This document shows, in pieces, positions 13,028-23,411 of a stretch of 64,000 bases of DNA (the stretch's first letter is position 1; the number at the start of each line of letters is the position of its first letter). This DNA comes from Helianthus annuus (lineage: Eukaryota > Streptophyta > Magnoliopsida > Asterales > Asteraceae). The notes under the pieces are model-generated. The model was not told the DNA's origin and did not search any database. It was given only the letters and a program-made list of their open reading frames with translations. The stretch covers positions 119,701,464 to 119,765,463 of the forward strand of contig NC_035435.2 in the NCBI RefSeq assembly GCF_002127325.2, given 5' to 3'. The position numbers and the translations under genes were made by a program.

Positions 13028-13422
13028 GCTAGATAGAAAACCCTATCTATATAAAAAACCCTAGAAAACCCAACCTCCCGACATTTTTTTTTGAAAAAAA
13101 TAACACATGTAATATACATGTTTTTAAGAGTTTTGGGCAAAAAAAATCAAAAAAGCGCCGAAGGGATAATTTAAAAAAAAAAATTCCAGCAACTTTCAGC
13201 ATTTTTGTCTAACACATGTTAGGCACTGAATTTTGTTTATTTTTTTTAAAAAAAATCCCTTCGGCGCTTTTTTGTTTTTTTTTTGGCCCAAAACACTCTA
13301 AAACATGTATATTACATGTGTAATTTTTTTCAAAAAAAAAAATGTCGGGAGGTTGGGTAAAAATGGGGGGAGATTTGGGTTTCCAGAGTTTTTTAAGAAT
13401 TTGAGGGTTTTTTGTCTAGCAT

Positions 13423-13427
<5 letters not shown>
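13021..13427. mobile_element. fold-back element 2 (MITE-like, 407 bp)
   Basis: It starts gggtagggctagatag and ends attaccc, flanked by TA runs. The arms match less perfectly at the tips but strongly inside: ttttttgaaaaaa with acacatgtaatatacatg, and aagcgccgaaggga, each recur inverted (gtgtaa..catgtatattacatg, tcccttcggcgctt). The loop centre (about 13205-13225) holds a further small palindrome, ctaacacatgttag. No coding capacity. Confidence 0.85.
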
Positions 13428-13511
<84 letters not shown>

Positions 13512-13515
<4 letters not shown>

Positions 13516-13909
13516 GGGAGTTAGCTACAAAGTCCATTTTTCCTACAAAGTGTATAAAGTCATAAAACACCACAATTTCAGCCATAAAACACACTCAAAC
13601 CCCACAAATAACAAAGTGAAGATTACCAAAACGTCATATTTATGGGTTTTGTGTTATGTTTTGGATGACAAGGCTTTGATTTTCGAATGACTAACATTAT
13701 TGTATTTTATGATGATCATCATGTTGTGTTTTATATTCACAGTTCTACGATGGTGTGTTTGAAGTTTTTATGGAATGTTAAGGTTTGGATATTGTGTTTA
13801 TTCACTCTATTATTTGTGGGTTTTGAGTGTGTTTTATGGTTGAAATTGTGGTGTTTTATGACTTTGTACACTTTGTAGGAAAGATGGACTTTGTAGCCGA
13901 ACCCCACCC
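13512..13909. mobile_element. fold-back element 3 (MITE-like, 398 bp)
   Basis: It starts gggtgggagttagctacaaa and ends with the complement (tttgtagccgaaccccaccc), flanked by TA runs. Inner arms pair as well (cataaaacaccacaatttca with tgaaattgtggtgttttatg). The middle has gatgatcatc, a small palindrome. Its sequence is unrelated to the two elements before it apart from the GGG..CCC tips. Confidence 0.87.
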
Positions 13910-13913
13910 TATA

Positions 13914-13950
<37 letters not shown>

Positions 13951-13954
<4 letters not shown>

Positions 13955-15000
13955 TCAATACTTTTTTGGGTGTTACAATAGCCTATCAAATCATCATCAT
14001 CATACTCAGTAAATCTCACCAATAGCAAAGATAAGGTAGGGTCTGAGCAGAGTAAAATGTAGACAACCTTACCTCTACCCTGTAGGAATAGAGAGGCTGC
14101 TTCCAGTGAGACCCTCGGCTCGATGGTAGTTTTGCATCAAGCCTTGAACATAAGGCACATAACACCCCGTAGGAATATCCTATCAAATAGCAACTCAATA
14201 ATCTATCGTTTAATCTTGTTGGGAACCCCTTGTCACACAATATTCATGTGACTACTCTCTACTTGCATCAACCTGCCTCTGCCTGAACACGGATGGTTAC
14301 ATCGTTATTTTTGACCCCGTAACTCTAGACAATTGATCTAAATACTTGAACCCGGTTGTTTGTGGGACAACAAGGTTGTCAATGCTGATTTAAGAATCCT
14401 CCTCATTGTTTGCAGCACCATTGAAGTTATGGTAAAAAACCATGATATGAGCACGTTAAAATTAGTTAACTCAAAAACATATTTATAACTTATGTGTATT
14501 TTGGCTTGTTTGTATCATGAAACACATGAAATTGGAATTAATTCCATTAAAAATAAGTGTTTGATTGTTCAATGAAAGAATTGCCATTGAAATATGCTCC
14601 AATAATTTCCTAACCAATAAAATTCAACCATTCTTTAAATGTTAAAATTCCACTAGAATTTTGTAAATTGACTAACATACAATATACTTTGATATGTCCA
14701 ATTTTAATGATAAAAAGTATACCAGACCGTGGAGAAGTGATAGAGTTTTTCACCACCACCTGTTATCATCGTTGTTTAGTTTGTTCGAGTACAAATCCTA
14801 GATCCGATAACCACCTTATTACTTAGTTTGTTCGATTTTAGCAAGCAATTATTCGAGTAGAAGCCTAAAATTACTTAAATTTCTTTTATGTTTAAAACAA
14901 CAAACGGAAAACATCATACTTTCTCAAACAAATTCATATGTTAGAGTTACAAGCATGAATGAAGGAAATATTTCTTAAAATTTTGGGAAGAAAAGGGTCC
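13951..15000. other. intergenic DNA with a possible SINE-like relic
   Basis: No gene is seen. Around 14030-14130 a stretch (ggtagggtctgagcag, then gagaggctgcttccag and gaccctcggctcg) resembles a dispersed plant repeat I associate with SINE-type sequences. I cannot find its ends or a box A/box B pair, so the class is a guess. The rest is AT-rich. Confidence 0.35.
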
Positions 15001-15527
15001 ATATACATGCTACATATAATATCTAGGGTCAATATTTGCATAAAGCACAACTTAAAGGACTTCTTTTCCAATTCCAAGAACCTAAACCGAAAGAAAGACC
15101 CTTCAGATAACAAAAGGATAACAACCAAAATTACAATCCTACCCTCACTCCATCAAAAAAATCACCCAAAAACCACAAACATTTCCAAGGCAATTTGGTC
15201 CATTCACCATCCCCAGCCACACCACACCACAACAACAAATAATAATAAAAAACCTCAAACCAAAATAATACCGGTCCTCTTTTCTCCATTACGGAGACTA
15301 CCAACAACAATGAAAAAAAAATTCTAGAGAGAGAAACAAACCAAAAACAAAAAAAGATAAGGCCTAGAGAGAGAAACCCACCACCCATCGGAAAATCAAG
15401 AAACCTTCAACCCCATCAAAATGATCTCTCACATCAATCAAACCCAATAATCTTTTCAAGATCGTGAAAAGATCCGTTACCCATCTCGGATCCCACCCTA
15501 TTGTACCCGACCCGACGGAAAACAGTC
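15001..15527 (+). promoter_or_regulatory. upstream and 5' leader region of the ERF gene
   Basis: A C/A-rich stretch (15130-15300) is followed by a repeated block ctagagagagaaac (at 15324 and 15363). CT/GA-rich leaders like this are common in plant transcription-factor genes. A clear TATA box is not obvious; tacatataata at 15011-15021 is a weak candidate. The region is open in frame upstream of the ATG only by chance. Confidence 0.4.
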
Positions 15528-16163
15528 ATGCGACGGGGCAGAACACCGAAAACCGCCGCCGGAGAACCGATCGGAGCCAGACCGGAGGACAACACCACAG
15601 AGCCACGCTACCGGGGGGTTCGAAAGAGACCATGGGGCCGGTTCGCGGCAGAGATCCGTGACCCGTGGAAGAAAGCGCGGGTCTGGTTAGGTACGTTTGA
15701 CTCCGCGGAGGACGCGGCGCGTGCGTACGACGCCGCCGCACGCGCTCTCCGTGGATCCAAAGCGAAAACAAATTTTCCGATTTTACCCTCGGAAAAAGTT
15801 GAAAACTTTGATGACGTCATGAAACCACGGCCTACGGTGAGTAGTTTGAGTAGTACGGTGGAGTCGAAAAGTGGAAACCGGTCGAACTTGATTAACCCGG
15901 TTCAGAGATTGAACCTGAACCCGGTTCAGACTGATGTTATGAATGATGATGATGATTGTCATAGTGGGTGTGACTCATCTTCATCTGTTGTGGATGATTA
16001 TTATTGTGATGTGGATCTGACGTCATCGGTTTTGGTTAGGAAACCGTTGCCGTTTGATCTGAATTTGCCTCCTCCTCCTCCACCGTCGGATGAGTTTGGG
16101 TTTTGTTCTAACGATAACGGTAACGACAATGATGAGTTATATGTAACGGCCCTTTGCTTGTAA
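15528..16163 (+). CDS. ERF3-like: ERF-family transcriptional repressor (AtERF3-like, class II, EAR motif)
   Basis: A 211-residue single-exon protein. I place the start at ATG 15528 (MRRGRTPK), because the longer frame from 15501 opens with TTG and AtERF3 also begins MRRGR. The AP2 domain is at about residues 27-86 ([13 protein letters not shown], then [18 protein letters not shown]) with the ERF-class alanine and aspartate at domain positions 14 and 19; such domains bind GCC-box DNA. A nuclear basic stretch precedes it. The C-terminal half has [12 protein letters not shown], an acidic-serine patch [15 protein letters not shown] and the EAR repression motif FDLNLPPP (176-183), which in this family recruits TOPLESS/SAP18-type corepressors. 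The tail ELYVTALCL matches the family's end. The predicted role, repression of GCC-box genes in ethylene and stress responses, comes from the family. The frame is intact. Confidence 0.95.
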   Translation: MRRGRTPKTAAGEPIGARPEDNTTEPRYRGVRKRPWGRFAAEIRDPWKKARVWLGTFDSAEDAARAYDAAARALRGSKAKTNFPILPSEKVENFDDVMKPRPTVSSLSSTVESKSGNRSNLINPVQRLNLNPVQTDVMNDDDDCHSGCDSSSSVVDDYYCDVDLTSSVLVRKPLPFDLNLPPPPPPSDEFGFCSNDNGNDNDELYVTALCL

Positions 16164-16500
16164 GCTGGTATGATGGTTGATGATGATGATGATGTGAGAT
16201 CTACGGTTGAGATGTGTTCTGAAATGGTTCAAGATGAGAGGTTTGTGGTGAAGTTGTTGTGATTTATGAATCTTGATTTGTTTTAGAATGTTATTGTTGT
16301 CTATGATGATGATGATGATATGATGATGATATTTGTAGATTAGTGTAATGTAATTTGAGGTTACTATGCGATCTATATTGCGCTTCAATGTTGAAGTGCG
16401 CTTCGACGTTGAAGTGTTAGTGTAGATCGTCGTAATTTTACAGAGAATCATGATCATGAAGTTGTAATGTGTAATTCATGAAAGAAAAAAAAAATCCCCA
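16164..16500 (+). other. 3' untranslated region of the ERF gene with GATGAT runs and a stem-loop
   Basis: Repeated GAT triplets occur at 16178-16196 and 16302-16328. At 16368-16432 an imperfect hairpin pairs gatctatattgcgcttcaa with ttgaagtg..gtgtagatc. A long A run follows at about 16485, where the transcript may end. Its extent as UTR is inferred only from position. Confidence 0.45.
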
Positions 16501-17540
16501 GTTTGGATGATGATGATGATCTTGATCTTGAGTTTTTCTTTATCTCCTGATCTAGTGATTTTTTGTTAATTTCTAATTTTGTTTACAAGTTTATAGATAA
16601 AGGTTAACATTTTGTTATTGGTATTGGAATGTTCTCATATTGGTTTAATGGTCATTTTGAATTCAATTGAACAAAATTGTAAGTTTGTAACTAGGGGTGA
16701 TCATCGGGTATTTTTTTCGGGGTTCTCATTTAGGGTTGGATTATTCGGGTTTTTGGCTGGAAAAAGGGACACGATAAGACTTACTTCGAGTTCGGGTTGG
16801 TTGGCTTCATTTGGTAACCATGGTTGCAAACTAGTCAAAGCTAGGTTTCATTGAAAAAAAAAAATAGGAATAAAAGTTGCAATGAAAACTAGAGGCTGTG
16901 AATGTTTGGATTTTATTTATTTAAGTGGGTGGGAAAGTTTAGAAAATTTTATAAATAGTTGTATATTTATTTTGCTTAACTCATGGTTATCCATTGAATT
17001 TGTCTAGTCAAAATTGACCCAAATATAACCCGAATATTTGAAATTATATTTAGGTTCATACTATTTTGCACCGACCTTTTTATTAAAATTGTTTGTGTTA
17101 CCGGTTCTCTAAAGGCCAGCGACCCGGCACTTGCGCCGCACTTTACCTGTTACCCTCGGTTAGTCGGGTATTGGGGGGGGGGGGACCCGGGGGTTTACCG
17201 AATAAGCAGGTTCCCGCGGTTATGAAAAAAAAATCAGTTGATAAAAATTGACCCTCATATAACCTAACTAGTTTGGATGTGAAGGTTTGGTTTGGTTTGG
17301 GACCTAAATGTGATGGGAATAAAGGCAGATTGGTGGGTGGGTTTGTGCAACAGCATTTAGTGTGGTTTAGCTATAATTCACACTTTGTCTCTTTATAATA
17401 ATGTTGTTCTCTTCTAAATTATCAAATACTTTCTTTTAGTCCTTCCGCATGCCTTTACTTTTATTAGTATGTCAAAAAGTCAGGATTCAAATTTCTTCTT
17501 ATGTTTGCATGAACATATTTTAATTTCTTTTAAATAATAA
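16501..17540. other. intergenic DNA with a short G run
   Basis: No gene is seen. A run of 12 G lies at 17173-17184 within cgggtattgg..acccggg. A weak frame at 16612-16854 has no family signature. Confidence 0.5.
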
Positions 17541-18401
17541 CTAGGTTATAATCCCGTGTATTACACGTGGTTGAATAAATAAATTTTATATACTAAATAG
17601 TAAAATAATATATTTTTAAAAACCTTATTTATTGTACGGGTTGACTAAATATAATTTTATATATGAAATAATAAAAAGTTATATCTATAAGAACCATATT
17701 GTAAGGGTTGAATAAATGTAATTTTATATACGAAATAAAAAAGTTATATCTCTAAAGCCACGTATAATCGTATATTACACGGGTTGAATAAATGTAATAT
17801 TGTTTACCAAATAATAAAATAATACATCTTTAAAAACCCTCATTTATAACACGAGTTTAATAAATGTAATTTTATATACCAAATAATAAAAAAATTACAT
17901 CTTTAAAAATATGCGCATTACATGGTTTGAATAAATGTAATTTCTTGTACTAAATTAATACAAAGTTTGGTTTTCGTGATAAAAATAGATTATTCTGTTG
18001 TTGCAAAATTTGTTAACGAAGTCTCAATAAATTTAACCCTTTATTTAAAACTCCGTAAATGTATAAATGATAAATAATATTAGTTAATTTTATTTTAAGT
18101 TTCGTAAAATCTATTTGATACCAAACTAAACAAAATGTTCAAATATAATTAATTCAAGTAAATAATATTATAAATGAGAAGGAGATCAAACTAAATAATA
18201 ATTATGCATAAGATATTAAACTAATAATATTTAGTAGGAGGATTATCTATAATATAAGATATTAAACTAAATAATATTTAGTAGGAGGGTTATCTATAAT
18301 TAATTAGAAGAGATTAAACTAAAATTATAATTATCTATAAGAGATGGTCTAATATAATGACAAGTGTCCCTAAAGTGGTTTCCTTTATTATATAGTATAG
18401 A
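17541..18401 (-). mobile_element. non-autonomous Helitron (861 bp)
   Basis: The minus strand starts TCTATACTATATAATAAAGG at 18401 and ends CTAG at 17541-17544. Ahead of the CTAG is a short hairpin, CGTGT-aat-ACACG (17555-17567), at the usual distance of about ten bases. The flanking host bases on that strand are A before the TC and T after the CTAG, which is the Helitron A|T target. There is no Rep/helicase coding, so it is a non-autonomous copy. Confidence 0.88.
17570..17960. repeat. about 5.5 tandem units of 67-76 bp inside the Helitron
   Basis: Diverged units begin near 17570, 17638, 17705, 17781, 17853 and 17924. Each opens with (g)ggttgaataaatgtaatttt and carries an A/T-rich body ending in tat(a)tctttaaaaacc. 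Units 3 and 4 keep an attacac tail like that next to the terminal hairpin, which suggests amplification from the Helitron 3' end. Confidence 0.75.
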
Positions 18402-19542
18402 TGAATGTTAACATATGAAAAAAAAAAAAACACGTTCGGATCAAAATTAATCTGGGTCGTTGCTTTTCGCCTCATGTGTATATTTAGGTAGCGTTTGGTA
18501 TGTACAAGTTATATGTTTCGTCATCACTTTCTCTACGGCTCCAGTGGGTTCCCTTAATCAATATTAAAATGTGTTGTGTTCGGTAGTTTCTTTTCTTTTT
18601 CGTCGTTGCTAACAAACCTTTATTCTAAACCATATATGACTAATGTAAATTCAGTAATTAATTAAAATTCAAAAATAAAAAAATAAAACTGCAAAATGCT
18701 AATAAATGAGTTATTCGACCGGTGCGCTGCGGCTCGGACACCTTGAGAACTTAGTTTCATAAGTTTTTGCTAAAAAACTTTAAAGCAACAAATGCAGAAA
18801 TACTCATCTAAAGCTTTGCCACGTATAAAGTACGTTAACAGAAAACGTTATTACATGAGTAAAGTATGTTTGAAAACCGATTTATAGTTGATTTTTATGA
18901 ATAAATTGATTGGTTTTTTTCTTAATTATTTTACAACTCTAGATATGGGAAATACTTCAATCTTACGGTTATATTGTAAAGTGCTAGAAAATTGACATAC
19001 ATAAAACGAATTTTTAAAAAAGAAAATCAGGATTTTATTGTAACACCAAAGCGAACAACAATGCAACCAAAAGTATTCATGGGGACAGAGGTTCCGCAAG
19101 AAACAAAACAAAATATGCCAACCCAGTGGCTAGACTTCTTTCTACCACAAAAATAGATTTCCTATAAAATAATACTATTCCAATATTACCTTTCGAACCA
19201 TCTGCAGAATTTAGTTGCCCAAGAATTTAAAATTTAATATAAAATTTGTTTGAGTAAAGTAACGTTTCCGTCCCTGTGGTTTACACACATTCTCACATAC
19301 AGACCCTGTTTGAAAAAACGACCAATCCACAAGGGACTGGCGGTACGGTATTAAACAAAGAAACACAAAACACATATTTAAAAAAAATGTAGTGACGATA
19401 TGTGTGTAAATTACGGAAAAGAGACTTCTTAAAAATTATATGAAAGTGGACTTTGAAAAATCATTTAAACAAGACATAAAACGTGTAAAACCAAACATAA
19501 CTAAATCGTAACCCTGAAATACGGCAACTTTAATTATATAGT
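18402..19542. other. intergenic DNA, no gene seen
   Basis: AT-rich sequence. A fragment near 19258-19330 (gtccctgtggtttacacac) is of the common 'tccctgtggttt' dispersed type also seen at 20535. No intact element ends or coding region are recognised. Confidence 0.5.
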
Positions 19543-20381
19543 TGAAGGGGTATGGTCTCAGATCTTGCGCCAGCTGCTTAGGCGCAAGTGACCATCACCC
19601 AGTATACTTAGCCACTTAAGGCTAAAAACATGTTTCAGTCCCGCGCAAGCTTGCAGGCTGCGCGCGCGGACAGCATCAGACGATGGAACTCATCCACCAT
19701 GCTACGGTCTTGCGCAAGTGGAACCGTCACTTTGACTTATGTGACCAATCGAGAAGTTGCAAACTCTGACACTGCATAAAGCTGAGTAGTTAATGTGGAT
19801 GTGTTGGTTTGTACTGTGGAACTCATCCAACACATGCTACCACTTGCATAAAGCTGATGAACAGACTCACAACTGAAGCTAACATGCCCCGTGGCGGCTG
19901 CTCCTTCGCGTGCCTGACACAACAGGACACGTGGCGACACCTCTACCGTGCGCCTGACACTTCTGCAGTCTGCACACCTGACAGACCAGAAGATAAGCTG
20001 ATATTTGTCACGTTAGGCCCATCAGACGGCCCATTGGCCTCTCTCCTTCACTCTTCGGCTATAAATACCAGACTTCGAACCAGGTTTGAGGTAATGCTAA
20101 TCTGCTCTCTCTCACATTACTACTTAATCACTTATCTTGCTTCCTAAGCAAATACTGATTTTCACGCCGGAGGGTGGTAACAAGAAGCAACCCCACCTCA
20201 TTCTCCTTGTTGCGAGTCACGGTGTTTTCATTGTGCAGGCGACAAATACAAGATCAGCCAGTCATCGATCGAGGAAAGGAGGGATTAACCCTATCTTGAC
20301 GAGATTCGACCCGTGGACTAACCACTCGGTTAACCATTGTTTCTTCGATAGTCGAATAGCAAACTATACTATTAATAAACA
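19543..20381 (+). mobile_element. candidate solo LTR (839 bp, Tat/Ogre-like style)
   Basis: It begins TGAAGGGG and ends AAACA, with ATAGT before and ATAGC after, a 4/5 match for a 5-bp target duplication. A TATA box (TATAAATA) is at 20060-20067, followed about 100 bases later by a gcaaatactgattttcacgccggaggg..gtgcagg block like those near the 3' end of Tat-type LTRs. Upstream of the TATA are GC-rich inverted motifs: CTTGCGCC..GGCGCAAG (19564-19588) and the perfect palindrome CTTGCGCAAG (19709-19718). Boundaries are tentative. Confidence 0.55.
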
Positions 20382-20400
20382 ATAGCATACTACGTCTTAT

Positions 20401-20502
20401 AATCAAAATACTACAATCTACCGAAATTCTAAGGTTTACAAGGCTACTACGTTAAAAATCAAAATACTACAATCTACTAAAATTCTAAGGTTTACAAGGC
20501 TA
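20401..20502. repeat. two tandem copies of a 56-bp unit
   Basis: The block aatcaaaatactacaatcta followed by aaattctaaggtttacaaggcta occurs at 20401 and again at 20457 with two substitutions. Confidence 0.85.
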
Positions 20503-21256
20503 ATATATAACTATAAGCTACAATCTAGAGTAAAATGCTCGGATAGTCCCTGTGGTTTGTCGAAATTTCACCTTTAGTCCCCAACGTTTTAAAATTACAC
20601 TCTTGCTCCCTGTGGTTTGACCCCTTGTTACTCGGATAGTCCCTGAAGTGGATGGGGGTTAGTTTTCTAAGTTAAATGATTGTGTAATTACAAAAATACC
20701 CTTATCATTAAAAAACACTGACTTCATCTTAAAAAAGGTTTCGGCCGCTACTTTGACCTTTTGTCTTCTTCACCTTAACACAAACCAAACCCTAATACTA
20801 AAATTTAGCCGACATCCTTTCCCTATCTCTCTTTCTATTTCACAATACAACTAGTAAATGGAGCATAATTTCTTTTGTTTCTTCGCTTTTATCAACCAAA
20901 CAAACGATCGGAATTACAACAACGATGATGATGACTATTACAGGTGGTAAGGTGTTGGCTATTGAGGGTAGCGGGGTTACAGGTTAGGGTAAGAGATGGT
21001 GTAAATGATGATGGTTGTGGTTGAGAGGATTGTTATGCATTTGAATGGTGGTGGTTGTTGTGGTTATTGATGGGAGGTGGACGGGTCGTCATGGTGCAAT
21101 GGTGGTTGGTTAGTTGCGGGTAGGTTGTCGGATTTGAAGGTGAAAGGTGGGTGGTGGTGAGTGGTGTTAGGTGGTGGATGACGGTGAATGCAGTGGGGTT
21201 TGGTGGTGACTGCGGTCGTTATGGTGATGATGGGATTGGGTTTCTGGTGGTTGGGG
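20503..21256. other. intergenic DNA with a dispersed repeat and a GGT-rich stretch
   Basis: From 20533 to 20660 the phrase ctcggatagtccctg occurs twice and tccctgtggtttg twice, typical of a common plant dispersed repeat. From about 20990 to 21256 the plus strand is rich in GGT/GGTG low-complexity sequence; its minus-strand frame is His/Pro/Thr-rich with no family signature. Confidence 0.5.
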
Positions 21257-21444
21257 TGTGACACCTAGAATAAACAATTATTTGATGTTATGTTTGAAAC
21301 AATTTTGTTCATGTTTAAATCTTGTATGACATTTTTAGCATTTTATGAAATTTACTTTAGATTATATTGTCACATAGTGTTATGACGCTTTGAGCGATTT
21401 GTTCGTCTCATCCCGATATTTCCGCCATCGGTCAGGGTGTGACA
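21257..21444 (-). mobile_element. short LTR remnant related to elements A-C
   Basis: Read on the minus strand from 21444 it starts TGTCACACCCTGACCGATGG, then gcggaaatatcgggatgaga. This is the same terminal sequence that opens the plus-strand left ends of the LTRs at 35849, 42884, 45912, 50508 and 54091. It continues for under 190 bp before a second gtgtgacacc. It is either an internally deleted LTR or two LTR-end fragments. Confidence 0.5.
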
Positions 21445-21660
21445 CATAAATTATGTTTTGTATATCAATGTTATTTTGGCCCAAAATGTTCATAGTAAAC
21501 TAAGTTGGTTTAGTTAAATGAAATATATAATCCATCGTCTAGAAATGAAAAATTCATAAATTATGTTTGTATATCAATGTTCTTTAGGCTAAGTAGTGTG
21601 GAATAAAACTTTCTAGTCACCAAGCGTCACGTATGCGTCACATAAGCGTAATATAGATTA

Positions 21661-22521
21661 GGGGTTTTAAAGCCTCCATGCTTAACCACCATAATGTGAA
21701 ATAAAGCCCCATTTGCTCATATCTCAATAATTTTTTAATTTCATTAAAGTATATTTCTAATTTGTTCCTTCACTTAAAAACTACAAATTTAAACAAAAAT
21801 TACATAACTAAAAAAAAAACTATAATAAAAAGTTGGGTTACTAGAATAAAGGATACATGATTAAAATAAAATTTACATTAAAAAGGGCTTAATTAAATTA
21901 AAAGGTTTGTAATTAAAATAAAAAAAACTACTTAATTATGATAGTTTTCCCACTGGGCATTCGCCACGCTGAAACGTGAGCAAATTTCTAGGTCGTAGCG
22001 GCGTTGCTACTCACGATGGACCGCCTCAATTACTTGAATCTCTGTTAATATCTCCTCGTTGTTCATCGCCTCGTTGAAGACTATCTCAAATATTCTAGAC
22101 ATTGTTTGGATCTCCTTAAACTTTTAATGATTATCATAACCTTGCGGCGGGTTCCACCAACATGTTGACGGAATGGTGCAAAAACGTTGTTCCAAAACAA
22201 CAATGATGCTTTAGGCTACATTTACTCAGCATCAGCCAACCAATTCGTAGACAAAACGATCTCCTCTTCTTTGGTCAAACGTCTTGCCATTTCAAACTTA
22301 AGAAAACAAAAATTGGGAACGAAAGATTAAAGAGTTAGTTGTGTGAAGGCTTTGGAATGAGTTTTGATTAAAAATAATGTGTGTATATATAAGATTTTTT
22401 TTATCATTTCTCAACGGTCAAAAGGGGTGGACCCCCACTTTTTCCACCATAATGCTCACCAAAACGGTTGGGAAGCCCCATTTTGGCGCCCCATGGGCCG
22501 ATGTGCGAGGCCTTAAAGCCC
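21661..22521. mobile_element. PIF/Harbinger-like derivative (about 860 bp)
   Basis: The left end ggggttttaaagcctcc and the right end gaggccttaaagccc are imperfect inverted repeats. The flanks are TTA on the left and TGA on the right, close to the 3-bp TWA duplication of Harbinger elements. The interior holds a broken frame resembling the Myb/NAM-like accessory protein of such elements (next entry). The superfamily is inferred. Confidence 0.5.
21950..22290 (-). pseudogene. fragment of a transposon-associated Myb/trihelix-like protein
   Basis: The minus strand from ATG 22290 reads MARRLTKEEEIVLSTNWLAD, then stops, and resumes in pieces (fWNNVFAPFRQHVGGT; then QTMSRIFEIVFNEAMNNEEI). The 'EEE-L-..W' opening is like the SANT/Myb-type accessory proteins that plant genomes often annotate next to Harbinger elements. 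Several stops and frameshifts make it dead. The identification rests on a short stretch. Confidence 0.4.
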
Positions 22522-23053
22522 TGATGTGGAGGGAGGGCTTCACCACACCGTGCAACCTTAATGATAACCAAAGTTTCAAGGTATTGACAAGGAGAGCTTC
22601 ACAAACATTTATTTGGACTGCGTTTGACAAAAATAGTTACATGAATTTTCTAAAACAACATCAAGCAATAAAAATATGTTTTGATAAAGTTTATAAAATG
22701 AAAATATATGTATTGGAGTCATTGAGTTACGGAAAGTACCACAAAGTTAGTTAAGTTTAATAGTTAAACATGGTTATAACATTTAGTGACAAGTAACCAC
22801 AAATTTAGTTAGCCTTAGTGGAAACATGAACATACTGTTTGATAAGAAGTAGCCACACAACTATATAGGTTTAGTGGTGAAATAGATGGATTAATCAGTA
22901 ACCACAAAGCTATATATGCTTAGTGGCGAAACTTGCAATATACTAGAATTTTGGTAAAAACCTGCTAGTATGAGATTGAAATATGAAACTGACAAAAGTA
23001 CAATATGTTATATAGTAACTAGTATATGCTAGTATTTTGGTATACACGTGAAG
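22522..23053. other. intergenic DNA, no gene seen
   Basis: A loosely repeated phrase (accacaaagttag, accacaaatttag, accacaaagctata) recurs at about 22738-22920 with a spacing of 60-110 bases. No coding signal. Confidence 0.5.
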
Positions 23054-23211
23054 AGTGGCGGACCTAGAAATTATTTGTTGGGGGTGCGGATGAGTGGTTC
23101 AAACGTATTTTCAGGGGGTGCGGTCGGGTTTTTTTTGCCAAAAAAATACACTAACTATTTTTTGTCAAAGGGTGCGCTCGCCCAGCCTGGGCTTCACCTA
23201 GGTCCGCCCTT
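23054..23211. mobile_element. small MITE with ggcggacctag inverted ends (158 bp)
   Basis: Inverted ends GGCGGACCTAG (23057-23067) and CTAGGTCCGCC (23198-23208). The interior has two 'gggtgcg' blocks. This matches a very widespread small plant repeat type. Confidence 0.7.
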
Positions 23212-23300
23212 GCGTACAGTAGTTTGAATGTTTAAAACTTGATTTTCATTTATTTGGCATTGAGGTTTTGATGTTCATAAAATGAAATTAAGACTCATGG

Positions 23301-23411
23301 TTTAAGGACTATGATCGAATGTAATATTATATTTAAGGACTATGATCGAATGTAATATTATATTTAAGGACTATGATCGAATGTAATATTATATTTAAGG
23401 ACTATGATCCT
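23301..23411. repeat. 31-bp minisatellite, about 3.5 copies
   Basis: The unit tttaaggactatgatcgaat followed by gtaatattata recurs in perfect head-to-tail copies starting at 23301, 23332, 23363 and 23394 (the last partial). The lack of divergence suggests recent amplification. Confidence 0.92.

Larger units (their letters stand above)
12504..13950. repeat. four (TA)n tracts framing three fold-back elements
   Basis: Nearly pure TA runs lie at about 12504-12571, 12967-13020, 13428-13511 and 13910-13950. Each boundary between a run and the DNA it encloses reads TATAGGG on the left and CCCTATA on the right. The runs therefore look like target sites for the three inserts and not chance microsatellites. 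Confidence 0.9.

Noticed and set aside
12483..13958. Frames with long Y-I-Y-I runs
   Set aside because: They are translations of the (TA)n tracts and fold-back arms.
15501..15527. N-terminal extension of the ERF frame (MYPTRRKTV)
   Set aside because: It begins at TTG; the in-frame ATG at 15528 matches the family's MRRGR start.
21064..21264. His/Pro/Thr-rich minus-strand frame
   Set aside because: It is a product of GGT-rich low-complexity DNA with no conserved motif.
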